64,000 nt of DNA from Rotaria sp. Silwood1 (lineage: Eukaryota > Rotifera > Eurotatoria > Philodinida > Philodinidae). Positions 23,421-33,178 of this stretch are shown piece after piece. A program made the translations under genes and the position numbers. The DNA lies in the NCBI GenBank assembly GCA_905250075.1, contig CAJNOP010000520.1:26371-90370 (forward strand), in the 5' to 3' direction. Positions within the stretch are counted from its first letter, which is position 1, and each line of letters begins with the position of its first letter. The notes beneath the pieces are model-generated. The model was not told the DNA's origin. It did no database searches and saw only the letters and a list, made by a program, of their open reading frames with translations.

Positions 23421-23426
23421 TTAGTT

Positions 23427-24665
23427 ATGATTCTTGCATGTCGAAACAGTAATATCTCGAAGGTAAAAGAGTTACTTGAATCACTAAAAGTTTCTCAATT
23501 AAATGAAAATGATCCTTCGACTGGCAATACAGCTTTACATGAAGCAGCAATCAATAATAATAGCGAATTAATTGAAATATTATTGAACACTGCAATATGC
23601 CGGTCGATAAGAAATCATAAGAATTTAACAGCCTATCAGTTAACAAACCAAAAACCATTATTTCATCGTCATAGTATTGATCGATTTATTAGCATTGGAA
23701 GTGATGACAGTGTAGCTGATAGTATCATTACAGCTGAACTGATGCCTTTATCAACATCTTCAACTATAACGATAGATTGGTCACTCATTGAAGATGATGT
23801 AACAATGGTAACAGAGAAAGCCATCAAGTTTCATCATGTATTAGACAATAAACTGAAATATAATGCAACATCTTATGGTGCTCATTTAGAATATGATATT
23901 CGTCAATGGACAAAGAATATTAAAGATATATTTATAACTCGATACTTATACCAATCGAAACATTTATTATTAAATCAAGAGCATGAAAAACTCACTTATT
24001 TATTTGAGCAAGCTATCGAATCCAATAATGTACGATATCTAGTAACAGCCTATACAGTTGAAAGCAAGTTTTATAAAATTTTCAATCAATATCTTGCCAA
24101 ATATCTTCTATCTGCATTTAATTCAGAAGAATATAATTATATTAAAAATCAAGATCTCGATGTAAAAATGGAATATATGCTATCCATCACATGGTTAGCA
24201 TCCATACTTTGTCATAGTCCTCTATTAGTAAGTCAGTATCAGTTTACTGGTACTGTATATCGCGGAATGCGCATTACAAATCATGAATTACAAAAATACA
24301 AAATTGATAGATACATTCTAACAAAATCGTTTTTATCAACATCAAAATCATTCTGTGTTGCTGATGAAATCTATGCAAATGGTAATGATCAACTGTCATC
24401 ATCATCAGAGGATGATCGAATTGTTTTCTGCACATACACAATTAGAAATCAATACAAACAAATGGTTACAGCTATTCAAATTGACAGCATGTCGGAGTTT
24501 GAAGAAGAAGATGAAGTACTTATATTTCCATTAGTACCATTTCAAATTCGAGATATCCAAGAAAATAATCAAAAGAAAAGATTGGAAATTAAATTAGAAG
24601 ACTGTGAGTCAATGTCATATGTACAACCGCAATATCACGACTTCTTGTATGCAAATGATGCATGA
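23427..24665 (+). CDS. Ankyrin-repeat / arginine ADP-ribosyltransferase (R-S-ExE type)
   Basis: A 412-aa frame. Residues ~1-75 hold ankyrin repeats (GNTALHEAAINNNSELIEILL). The C-terminal half has the R-S-E signature of arginine-specific mono-ADP-ribosyltransferases (ART family): YRGM near residue 278, FLSTSKS near 302-308, and an acidic EEEDEVLIFP near 360 providing the ExE glutamates. These use NAD+ to modify arginines of protein targets. A polypyrimidine tract and TTTAG immediately precede the ATG, so this exon may be spliced to a short unseen first exon and the true start may lie upstream. No signal peptide, so intracellular, unlike secreted vertebrate ARTs. Bdelloids carry many such genes. 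Target unknown. Confidence 0.82.
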   Translation: MILACRNSNISKVKELLESLKVSQLNENDPSTGNTALHEAAINNNSELIEILLNTAICRSIRNHKNLTAYQLTNQKPLFHRHSIDRFISIGSDDSVADSIITAELMPLSTSSTITIDWSLIEDDVTMVTEKAIKFHHVLDNKLKYNATSYGAHLEYDIRQWTKNIKDIFITRYLYQSKHLLLNQEHEKLTYLFEQAIESNNVRYLVTAYTVESKFYKIFNQYLAKYLLSAFNSEEYNYIKNQDLDVKMEYMLSITWLASILCHSPLLVSQYQFTGTVYRGMRITNHELQKYKIDRYILTKSFLSTSKSFCVADEIYANGNDQLSSSSEDDRIVFCTYTIRNQYKQMVTAIQIDSMSEFEEEDEVLIFPLVPFQIRDIQENNQKKRLEIKLEDCESMSYVQPQYHDFLYANDA

Positions 24666-24875
24666 AAGCTTTGTCAAGAGAAAATGTAATTGTTTGTTTA
24701 TCTATTTATTTTATTGTGGAGTTTCATTTTTAATCTTACATAAAATAGAAGTTCATCCTTATGTTTCATTTCATCATTTAGCTATAACATTCAATTTAGC
24801 TAAGAAGAAACATTTAAAACAATGAAAGATATCTGTTAACATCATAGAAAACATTTTCACAGACAATGAGATGAT

Positions 24876-24927
24876 GGTGTGTATGTGGGTATTGTCCTTC
24901 TGTTCAACCGTACCTACATCCACCCTC
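24876..24927. repeat. Degenerate telomere-like hairpin 7
   Basis: GATGGTGTGTATGTGGGTA ... TACCTACATCCACC with a ~17 bp loop. Eroded but the arms pair. Confidence 0.55.
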
Positions 24928-25027
24928 TCTATCCTTATATACATTTATTTGCTCTATTACACTTATCTATTATCAAAATAATATCAGAATAATGAAGTCA
25001 TCTATATTGACAATTTCCAGAAGGTTT

Positions 25028-25277
25028 ACTGGAAAATCGACGATGGGAATTTCGAAATTGGAATTCGGACAGTATTGTCGAATTTTCACTGCATGGTGTC
25101 TAAATTCTTGCATGGTTTCAACAATAACAAACTTCATGTGGTATTTTATTGCCAGGAATTTGAGCAATGAAACACCACATGGAGTTTGTTATTGTCGAAA
25201 CCCTGTAAGAATTTAGACAGCGGCGGAAATTCGACAACTATCCAAATTTCGATTGTCGATTTCTCGTTTTACCGCAA
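25028..25277. repeat. 250-bp near-continuous inverted repeat (hairpin B)
   Basis: Arms 25028-25143 and 25164-25277 are reverse complements, e.g. CAATAACAAACTTCATGTGG against CCACATGGAGTTTGTTATTG, with a ~20 bp loop near 25150. No coding content. A transcript would form a long double-stranded stem. Confidence 0.8.
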
Positions 25278-25670
25278 AACTGTGTCTATAGAAATGTAGA
25301 CATGAGGTTGCTTTCATTATACTTAATTTATGTTGGTCATTCAAAATCAAAAGCAAAAACTAAAATACAAATATACGAGGTGGAAGAGAATTTCACGTGC
25401 TTGCCAAATATGGTATCAGTCATTTAAAAATATATTGGTATTTTTATTTTATTTTTATATACCCTTACCGTTACCGGTGTGGGGTGAGAAACATAATACA
25501 AAAAAATAGTAAAGAAAGAAAAAAGAACAAAAATACAACAAAGAAAGAGTCTATTGTCTATTTTTCGACGAACATCACGTTGATTGCCACTAAAATTGAA
25601 AGAAGATATTATCAGTCTATTAACCTCTGATGAACAGTTTATATAATAGTCATCATACGAATCTCAATTC

Positions 25671-25864
25671 AATTATAGTAGTTGAAAAGCCATCACTTTG
25701 TTTAGTTGATCCTGTTTTTTTTGCACCACTCTTGCTGCCACGCATGATTTGACATGATTTGTAATTCCCTGTGGCTTAAATCTTAGTTTGCAGCCAGGAC
25801 ATCTATATTGTTTATTCTCTTTAACCAATATTTCTGTGACTTTACGTTTTATTGAGCCTGTCAA
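25671..25864 (-). pseudogene. Fragment of a zinc-finger protein (CCHC-like)
   Basis: A short minus-strand frame, read from 25864 down, contains YRCPGCKLRFKPQGITNHV followed by KSC, a C-x2-C...H-x4-C zinc motif, then ends KVMAFQLL and stop. It has no ATG in frame and its upstream side is cut by the telomere-like hairpin at 25870. I read it as the 3' exon of a gene whose 5' part is missing, or a decayed copy. Confidence 0.5.
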
Positions 25865-25869
25865 TGCAG

Positions 25870-25921
25870 AGTGTGGGTGTGGATGTGAAGTAAGAGAAGA
25901 AGATTATCCACACCCACACCC
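25870..25921. repeat. Telomere-like hairpin 8
   Basis: GAGTGTGGGTGTGGATG, purine spacer (GAAGTAAGAGAAGAAG), ATCCACACCCACACCC. Arms nearly perfect over 14-16 bp. Confidence 0.85.
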
Positions 25922-26122
25922 TTATTGATTTATTGTTTTATTTGCTTCCAGAAATAAAACAAGCTATTGCTTAACTACATTAGTGATCATCATTCATATA
26001 TTACAACGATCGTATTTGGTAGTGTTTCATGTGGAATCTCTTTTCATTGAGCAGACATATCTTCTGATTTTATTATCATCATAGCCCATCTAATACACAG
26101 TGGCGAGAGCTGCTGATATATA

Positions 26123-26680
26123 GGGTGTCCAGGAGTTCACTAGACAAAGAAAAATATGAATATCTTCATTACGGCTCCGCCAAACGGACTCATTTTTTTA
26201 CCAAAGATAGAGACATGTTCATACTTCAAATCCATATGGTCAAGATTAATGAGAACCTTTGTCAAATATCACTATTGGCTTCAAACAACAAAACTTTTCT
26301 TTTTCACAGATAGGAAAATAAACAATATACATAACAAAGGTTCTCACTAACCTTGTCCGTATGGATTAGGAGTATGAACATGCCTCTATTCCTGGTAAAA
26401 AAATCAGCTGGCTAGCTCGAGCCGTAATTGAGATATTCAAGTTCCTTTTGAATAAAGTGACTTTTGCATTATCCTGTATATTGTTTTTTTCCTACGTGTG
26501 AAAAAGTCAAATTTTCTTGTTGAGATCAATAGTGATATTTACCAAAGGTTCTCAATAACTTTGTCCGTATAGATTGGGAGTGTGAACATGCCTGTATTCT
26601 TGGTAAAATATGAGCCTGTTTAGTCGAGCCGTAATGAAGATATTCAAAGTCTTCTGTGTCTAGTGGATTTCTGGACACCC
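26123..26680. mobile_element. MITE-like element C, ~160-bp terminal inverted repeats, TA target duplication
   Basis: Starts GGGTGTCCAGGAGTTCACTA and ends as its near complement GGATTTCTGGACACCC, directly flanked by TA on both sides. The inverted arms run about 26123-26283 and 26522-26680, and a third, minus-oriented arm copy lies at about 26334-26450. No transposase. TA flanks point to a Tc1/mariner-type source. Confidence 0.78.
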
Positions 26681-26689
26681 TATATATTC

Positions 26690-27270
26690 CTACGAGAGTC
26701 TCAGTTCGAACTCGAACATCGAAGTTCAAGTTCGAGTCGAGCTCGATCTTGTCGAGTTGAAACGGTTTGAATTTGGTACATGTTTACACGGCATCAAGAT
26801 ATCCACTTCACTTCCTATGAGAACAAATACATACCACCAAAGCTGTACTACATTTAATATTAGTTTTCTTCCTTTCTCATGCGCTATTTCAAACAACATT
26901 TGGCACATACCTTTACCGGACCGTCGAAAGAACTCTCCCATAAATTACTACGATCTTTCCTTTTGCTTCAAATTCTCCGAGTGTCAAACCATCTGATGAA
27001 ACCCTTAAGCAAGGTCGAAGCCAGTCATGGCAGCTTTGACTCACGTCATCCACTTCACACTCTCAGAATGCATACAGAAATGAATTTCAATGACAGTTCA
27101 TTAAACGGCAACTCAGAAGGCCGTAACTTTATAGAAATTAATGGTGCTCATGATTTTGTGCATAATTAAGTGAGAAAAAACGCATGTGATGTGATAGTGT
27201 AGACATTAACAGGAGTAGAATTATGATGGTTCATTCGTTTACACCATAAAGAACTATAATGCCAAAGCTT
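26690..27270. other. Non-coding spacer with a dispersed-repeat copy
   Basis: No gene recognised. Near 26985-27060 it carries the CCATCTGATGAAACCCTTAAGC repeat related to 2550 and 16720. Confidence 0.45.
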
Positions 27271-27273
27271 TGT

Positions 27274-27899
27274 TCAATTATCCCAGCAGTTGCCTCGCTG
27301 ATAAGGAAGCGAATAGAACCAGAATCGCGTATCATTTCGCACATTACCGTATGCGTAGAAGTCCCATCCACCTTGTTGTATTAGAGCTGCGTTGGCCGTC
27401 CATTCTGCACCAGCATAATTGGTTCCATTCATACCAGGAATCCATTTGCTCCAGTTCAGAGCGCTAACCACTTGCCATCCATCGCCGATCATGGATGCAC
27501 AAAAGGCATCCATTTGTGCATAATTTTTGAACTGCGAGCCCTTCACAGATGGTGTTGTTGCGATATGACCTTGGCCCCAGCCGCGGTAGTATTCTGCTTG
27601 CATTGCAGCACCATTGCCATAGATAAAGTAAGGAGGCCGAGGAGTATAGTCATACCTGATGCAAATCACTGGCAACGATGTATCACAATCTCTCAATCCT
27701 TGAGGCGAAGTACATCCTGCACAACCGATCTGGTCAATACCAAATTCAGCTGAATGCGTCACTTTGACAATGGCTGTACTTAACTTAGCTATGGGAGAGG
27801 AAGAGAAGAGGTGCAAATAGTATTGTAAACGAATATTTTCGTACCTTTCGCAAACATCACGCAGAAAAGAACTCCAGCAAGAAAGCGAAAAAATTCCAT
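27274..27899 (-). CDS. Small secreted protein of unknown function
   Basis: Two exons: 27899-27845 and 27788-27274, with a 56-bp GT-AG intron; 189 aa. Exon 1 gives a clear signal peptide (MEFFRFLAGVLFCVMFAKA), which fixes the start. The mature part has several Cys (GCAGC, DCDTS, NCWDN), aromatic-rich stretches (YYRGWGQGHIATTP) and ends in FWFYSLPYQRGNCWDN. I recall bacterial secreted proteins with a similar YYRGW...GHxxxTPxV...GNVRxDxRFWxY...NCW pattern but cannot name the family or a function. A bacterial origin is possible. Confidence 0.72.
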
Positions 27900-28163
27900 G
27901 TTGGCTATTTGGTAACACGTCTGAATCTCACGCACGATACTTATATCGTTACTGTATTTCCTTTTCTCAAGCTACCATTCGCTTATGTGCACATCAATGG
28001 AGCACATGATTCGCTAACAAGAATGAATAGAACTATCGATACATGAAATACATACGGAGAAGCATAATATTCTGTCAAGCATATATGCCGATAGAAGCGA
28101 TAACAGTGTTTACCCATGAAATTGAATGCTAACGTACGAATGTGGAATTCACGTCTTGAAGAA

Positions 28164-28257
28164 ATGGGTGTGCATTCGGGCGTGGATATGGGTGTGGGTA
28201 TAGGTTTTGACCTTCCATGAACTGACACCCATACCCACACACCCACACCACACCCAA
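28164..28257. repeat. Telomere-like hairpin 9
   Basis: G-rich arm 28164-28203, loop, C-rich arm 28225-28257. Confidence 0.83.
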
Positions 28258-28311
28258 CTCTATCATGTCATGAAAAATAGAAGCTTTGTAAAAGTTTCAA
28301 TTATACGCCTT

Positions 28312-28426
28312 AGGATGTGGGTGGGTATGGGTGTGGGAGGGAGGGTATGCAGGGTGTGGCTGTGGCTGAAGAAAAGGCCCACACCCAGTCACATCGGCAC
28401 CCATCCTACACACACATCCACACCCT
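28312..28426. repeat. Telomere-like hairpin 10
   Basis: G-rich arm 28312-28367, purine loop (GAAGAAAAGG), C-rich arm 28377-28426. Only 55 bp from hairpin 9. Confidence 0.83.
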
Positions 28427-28595
28427 TCATCCATTACAAGAATAGTTTGAATAAGAATCGAATAAATTAATCGTATATGCGCAAAAAAAGCATGATTTTT
28501 TTCTTTCTAGGTCTGAGTATGCCTACATATATAAAAGTGTATATGATTACTTAAGCAAAGAGAAGCTGCTTTTCAATGCATAATCAATAAGTTAA

Positions 28596-28773
28596 TGTGA
28601 GTGTGTGGGTGCAACACTGATCGCTAGGTCGGCATCAATATTCACACCCACACCCCACACCCACCCACACATCCACACCGACACTCATCCACCCACACCC
28701 ACACCCCACACCCAGCCACACCCCCACCTCACACCCACCCACGCCCCCACCCCACCCACACTCACACCCACAC
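28596..28773. repeat. Telomere-like hairpin 11, C tract joined to a retroelement
   Basis: Short G arm GTGAGTGTGTGGGTGC (28596-28613), ~28 bp spacer, then 132 bp of CCCACA-type repeats (28642-28773). The C tract runs without a gap into reverse-transcriptase coding sequence. Confidence 0.85.
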
Positions 28774-30480
28774 CCAGCTTTGATGTCGACAACTTATATA
28801 CTAACGTACCTGTTCATGAAGCCATTGAAATTACTCTTGATATGATATTTAAAACATCTAGTTCTCCATCCATTCCATTTAATAGATCACAATTTAAACA
28901 ACTGTTAGAATATGCAGTGTGTAATGTTCCGTTTAGATTTCTTGATAAAATATTTTTACAAATGGATGGAGTAGCAATGGGATCACCTTTAGGTCCGATT
29001 TTAGCAGATCTATTCATGTCAAATCTCGAACAAAAATTAAATAAATTCTCTACTAACAAACCTTTAACATCCCAGTGAAAAATATTCACTGATTTCAATC
29101 GGATTTCTCTGCAACAAAATCAAAATTATTAATATTAATAATCTTGATTTTGTTGCAGAATAATCCGATTTTAATCAGAAAATTTCACACTGGATAGCTA
29201 ACAATATCAAGTAATAGTCAAGTCATGATCAGCGATAATCAAAATTATCAATGGATTTTAATTTTGATTTTGTTGCAGAGAAATCCGATTAAAATCAGTG
29301 AATATTTTTCACTGGAATGGATAAGATACGTAGATGATATATTCTGCATTTTTAAAATTAATCAAAATATTAAAGATTTTCTAATAAGAATTAATAAATG
29401 GCATTCAAATATTAAATTCACACCTGAGCATGAGCATGATGATAAATTATCATTCCTTGATGTATTAATTCAGCGTGATAATATTAATAATGTATATAAC
29501 ACGAGTCTCTATAGAAAACCAACTAACACCAATCTCTATTTACTATATGAAAGTAATCAATGTAGAGAATATAAATTAAGCTGAATTAGAACATTACGTA
29601 GTTATTCGTATTCATCTCATATGTTCAACAGATGCATTAAAAGAAAGTGAAATTAAATTAATGAAAGAAACTTTAATAACTAATGGTTACCCATCTCATC
29701 TCACCAGAAAAGGCATACGTGAAGGAGAAGTCATTAGCAATAGAATCTTAAAAGGAAAATCGAAAGATCTACCAAAATCATCTGAAATAAAAACGGTATA
29801 TTTCCTAATCGCCTACTATGGACACGAATCAACCATATTAACACATCGAATTAAGCAATTATGCAAGAAACTATTACCACTCATTAAGATTAATGTATGC
29901 TTTAGGAAAACATTTACAATTAAGAGCCTATTTCTGCCTTTCCAAAAAGGACTAGATGACTCAAAGAGAAATAAAAATCTTATTTACAAAATATCTTGCT
30001 TGAACTGTAATAAATGCTATATAGGTGAAACAAGCAGAACGAAACAAACTCGAATGAAAGAACACGAAGTCGATGTAAGAAAATTCACCAAATCATCTAA
30101 TGTTGCAAAACACGCTAACATAGAGAACCACACATTCGATTTTACAGGATCTGAAATCTTATCCCTCGAATCGAATTGGAGAAGAAGAACTATTAAAGAA
30201 AGTCTATTCACTCATCAAATGCAACATAAGTCCTTAAATGATGTAAAATTTAAATTAAATATTTTTGGATAAAACAATTAAAATTGCCTCTTGCCATGTT
30301 TTGAGGGCCCGGATATGTTCTACGAACATAATAATTCGCGAATTATTATTCATCAATCTTCTCTCAATTAATCTATCAATTAACATAATTTCTATATATA
30401 TGTAGCGTTATTTTTTTGTCTTTTGTTATTCCTGAAGATGATAAGAGTATCTTATCGAAAGCTTGAATAAAATAATATAC
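28774..30480 (+). mobile_element. Penelope-like retroelement with GIY-YIG domain, 5'-truncated and disabled
   Basis: Coding begins abruptly in reverse-transcriptase motif A (FDVDNLYTNVPVHEA), followed by MDGVAMGSPLGPILADLF and, after an insertion, RYVDDIFCIF with the catalytic DD. Downstream come SFLDVLIQR, YRKPTNTNLYLLY and a C-terminal GIY-YIG endonuclease (LIYKISCLNCNKCYIGETSR...KEH), stop at 30272. This order is diagnostic of endonuclease-bearing Penelope elements. It is dead: the N-terminal RT part is missing, a 242-bp element interrupts it at 29073-29314, and there is a frameshift near 29575-29660. Region 30273-30480 is presumed 3' UTR. Confidence 0.88.
29073..29314. mobile_element. 242-bp inverted-repeat element inserted in the Penelope-like RT
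   Basis: Begins CAGTGAAAAATATTCACTGA and ends TCAGTGAATATTTTTCACTG; the ~60-bp terminal inverted repeats are almost perfect. It splits the RT between the LADLF and YVDD motifs. Further diverged arm copies lie inside (GATTTTGTTGCAGA repeated). I cannot see a clear target-site duplication. Confidence 0.82.
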
Positions 30481-30721
30481 GATTTTTGTTTAAAATCTAC
30501 TATGATATTCGTAGCAGTTCTTTACTCACTATTTACTACAGATGTTGTTTTTGTTACATGAAAAAGAATTTTTGTTATTTGTCGAAATAAGTTACTGTAT
30601 ATATATCAAAATAAGATGGAGATTTATTTTTTATTGTTAATACATAGTACGAATAAAAAGCACTTTTGATGCGATAAGAATGCATTTTTTTTTGTACACA
30701 AAGTAGAACGCTATCAATATA

Positions 30722-31753
30722 CAGGGTGTTCCAAAAGTCCGATCGAAAAAGAAACGTGATTATCTTTCTAAGTGTTCAAGCGATTTACTTGAGCTTTTGA
30801 TCCCATATATTTGACTGCGATCAATGCGCCGCAGTTACGCGCAACTGCGACACAGAATTGGCTCTACGCGTAACCGCGACACAGTAGTTAAAAAAGTGAC
30901 GACATGGGATAGTTCTATTCTATATTCATTGAAGTTTTATTTCATATAAAGTTGTCTATAACAACTTTACCAAATGATCATCTACAAACGCAATAACGAA
31001 ACCTACCCTTTTCAACATATCTGTAAAAATATGTTGTAAAATTTTTTTGGAAAATTTTCTATAGCAGCCATCAAGAACATGTTAAAATAGTGCAGGATAG
31101 TGGAGTGAAGAAAATTCACATAGAACTATTATGTTTGTTACACAGTCTTTGAAAGTCAACATTTACGTTACAGTGTTAAAAAATCCATTGTTCGGGCAAT
31201 TTTTGTTTTGCGGTAACATTGTCAACAAAAACAAATACTTAATACACGGTTACATTTTCTTTTATTCTAGGATTAAGAAGATTATGCAAGATGATCACTA
31301 TAATATTTTACAAAGATAAAATTCTTCCGCATTTTAGCCACCAAGTCTGTAAGTTTTAAAGAACATGTCTTCAAAACAAATGCATTAGAATAGGCCATTC
31401 ATTTTAACGATTACCACGGTCAAACAATCTAATGCAACTCGGTGATTTTTCTTAGAAACATTTCTGAAAGACGTCTGTTAAAAGTTTTATTCTAATTCGA
31501 TACAATGAACCATAATAAGATCAAAAAGGTTTCAAAATAAAAATGTACATGATACTTTTGCATACATGTTGAAAAGAGTAGGCTTGAGTATTGCATTGCC
31601 AAGTAATCATTTTGTTCTTTTGTTATAGACAAATTTATATGAAACAAAACTTCGATAAATATGAAATGAAACTATAAAAACTTCAAGTAAATCGCTTGAG
31701 CACTTAGAAAGATAATGACGTTTCTTTTTCGATCGAACTTTTGGGACACCCTG
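30722..31753. mobile_element. MITE-like element D, 1.03 kb, ~75-bp terminal inverted repeats
   Basis: Left end CAGGGTGTTCCAAAAGTCCG, right end the complement (CTTTTGGGACACCCTG). The inverted match extends through ATCTTTCTAAGTG and GCGATTTACTTGA. TA precedes the left end; the right flank is TT, so the duplication is uncertain. Interior has no transposase; a 62-aa frame at 31131 shows no motif. Confidence 0.75.
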
Positions 31754-31759
31754 TTTAAT

Positions 31760-33178
31760 TAGATAATTGTTATTTTTCGTATTTATTTGTTTATCGAAGA
31801 TTTAAGAAAAACTAAAAATATTTATCCAATTTTTTTGTATTTATTTTAGATTGATAAGATAAGAAGTGGTCTATTAAAGACGTCTCTAGATGATTGGCTG
31901 ATAATAACTTGGATAAATATGCTGAAAAATTTTAATCTATTGATGAACCACTTACTTTTGGAATAGTCGATGTATTTTTCACCTATTTTAGACCCAATTG
32001 ATGGATTATCTTTATAACATTTAAGTTTATTATCAAATGAATAGTTATTATCGATTGACACATATGATAATGTTATTAACAAATCTAACATGCTCTTGAA
32101 ATAATACTCGAAAAAAACTGGTGGTGTTAAGGGAGTAATGTTTTTTCAAGTAATAAGCAAGTGTCTGTTCACTTGCTTCAGCTGATCAGCTTCATTTTTT
32201 TTCTTTTTTAGTCGAACTATGGTATTAAACAAAAAAAATTTCATATACTTAAACAACAATGGTACTTCAATGAATCAAATAAATTATCAATTGTCAATTA
32301 TTTCAATGTTTACAATGAACAGCAACAACTAACTTAAAATAACTACACCAAATTCATATACACCAATTGAATAGCTTGATCAATCTTTATTTAATTCAAA
32401 TTATTTACAACTTACTGATGCACCATTTGACTGATGATTAATTAACTATTAGATAATTCTTCAATATGTTAAACAATATCTCAATCAAGAAAAAAAATTC
32501 ATTAAATTACGTGTTTCTAAATTTTGATAAAGCTTTTCAGCAAGCTGCTCAAAATCTACTACCAAAAGACTTTGGAACACAATACGACAAGAAACAACAA
32601 TTAATAAATAATAATTCGTCATAATTTGCTCAATACTTGTGGTATTGGTTTTTATCAAACATCATTTAAATATCATTCAATATAAGTTAAAATCAAAAAT
32701 AAGTCTCCAAGGTGTGGGTGTGGGCGTATTTAAAGGATTAATCACACCCACGCCCACACCCGTGTTGTGAAAAGCCATATATATTCTGAAAGAGGAGACT
32801 CCACTGCATCTAGCTATGATAAAAACTCGACTTCGATATTTCTTCGAAAAATTGGATTCTCTGAGGCTCCCAACTCCCCTTGAGACAAACTAACATATTT
32901 TTCTATGATTGTTGTCAATATATTCAGTTGAATGAAATCTACAAAATATTTAGGATTCAACTAGAATTCTTTCAATATATTCTAAGAATTATTCAGCTTT
33001 ATAACAATTAAATTTTCTACTTTTAATAATAATACTTTATTAGAATAACTAACATGAACAATTAAGATTGATTAAATACAATGATTAACAGAATTGCACA
33101 AAGAAAAAATATTAGGAACTTTTCGTAGAATGTTTTTTTCAATGTCGCACATAATTTTATTTGAAAAAAAGATGATCG
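31760..33178. other. Spacer with possible gene remnants and a small hairpin
   Basis: Short frames at 31846-32091 (-) and near 32460-32640 (+, reading LNFDKAFQQAAQNLLPKDFG) look protein-like but are broken by stops; I cannot assign them. 32785-32830 shares a core (GAAAGAGGAGACT) with the NHL-gene intron. Confidence 0.35.
32711..32762. repeat. Telomere-like hairpin 12
   Basis: GGTGTGGGTGTGGGCGT ... ACACCCACGCCCACACCC with a ~15 bp A/T loop. The GGGCGT variant is mirrored in the other arm, so the arms are not independent telomere additions, or have been corrected to each other. Confidence 0.83.

Noticed and set aside
31846..32091. 81-aa minus-strand frame as an extra exon of the HUWE1-like gene
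   Set aside because: Shows no resemblance to the C-lobe and no compatible splice signal was found.
33000..33178. A missing HECT C-lobe exon downstream of the HUWE1-like stop
   Set aside because: Read all minus frames for the catalytic-Cys region; only short, stop-rich sequence is present.
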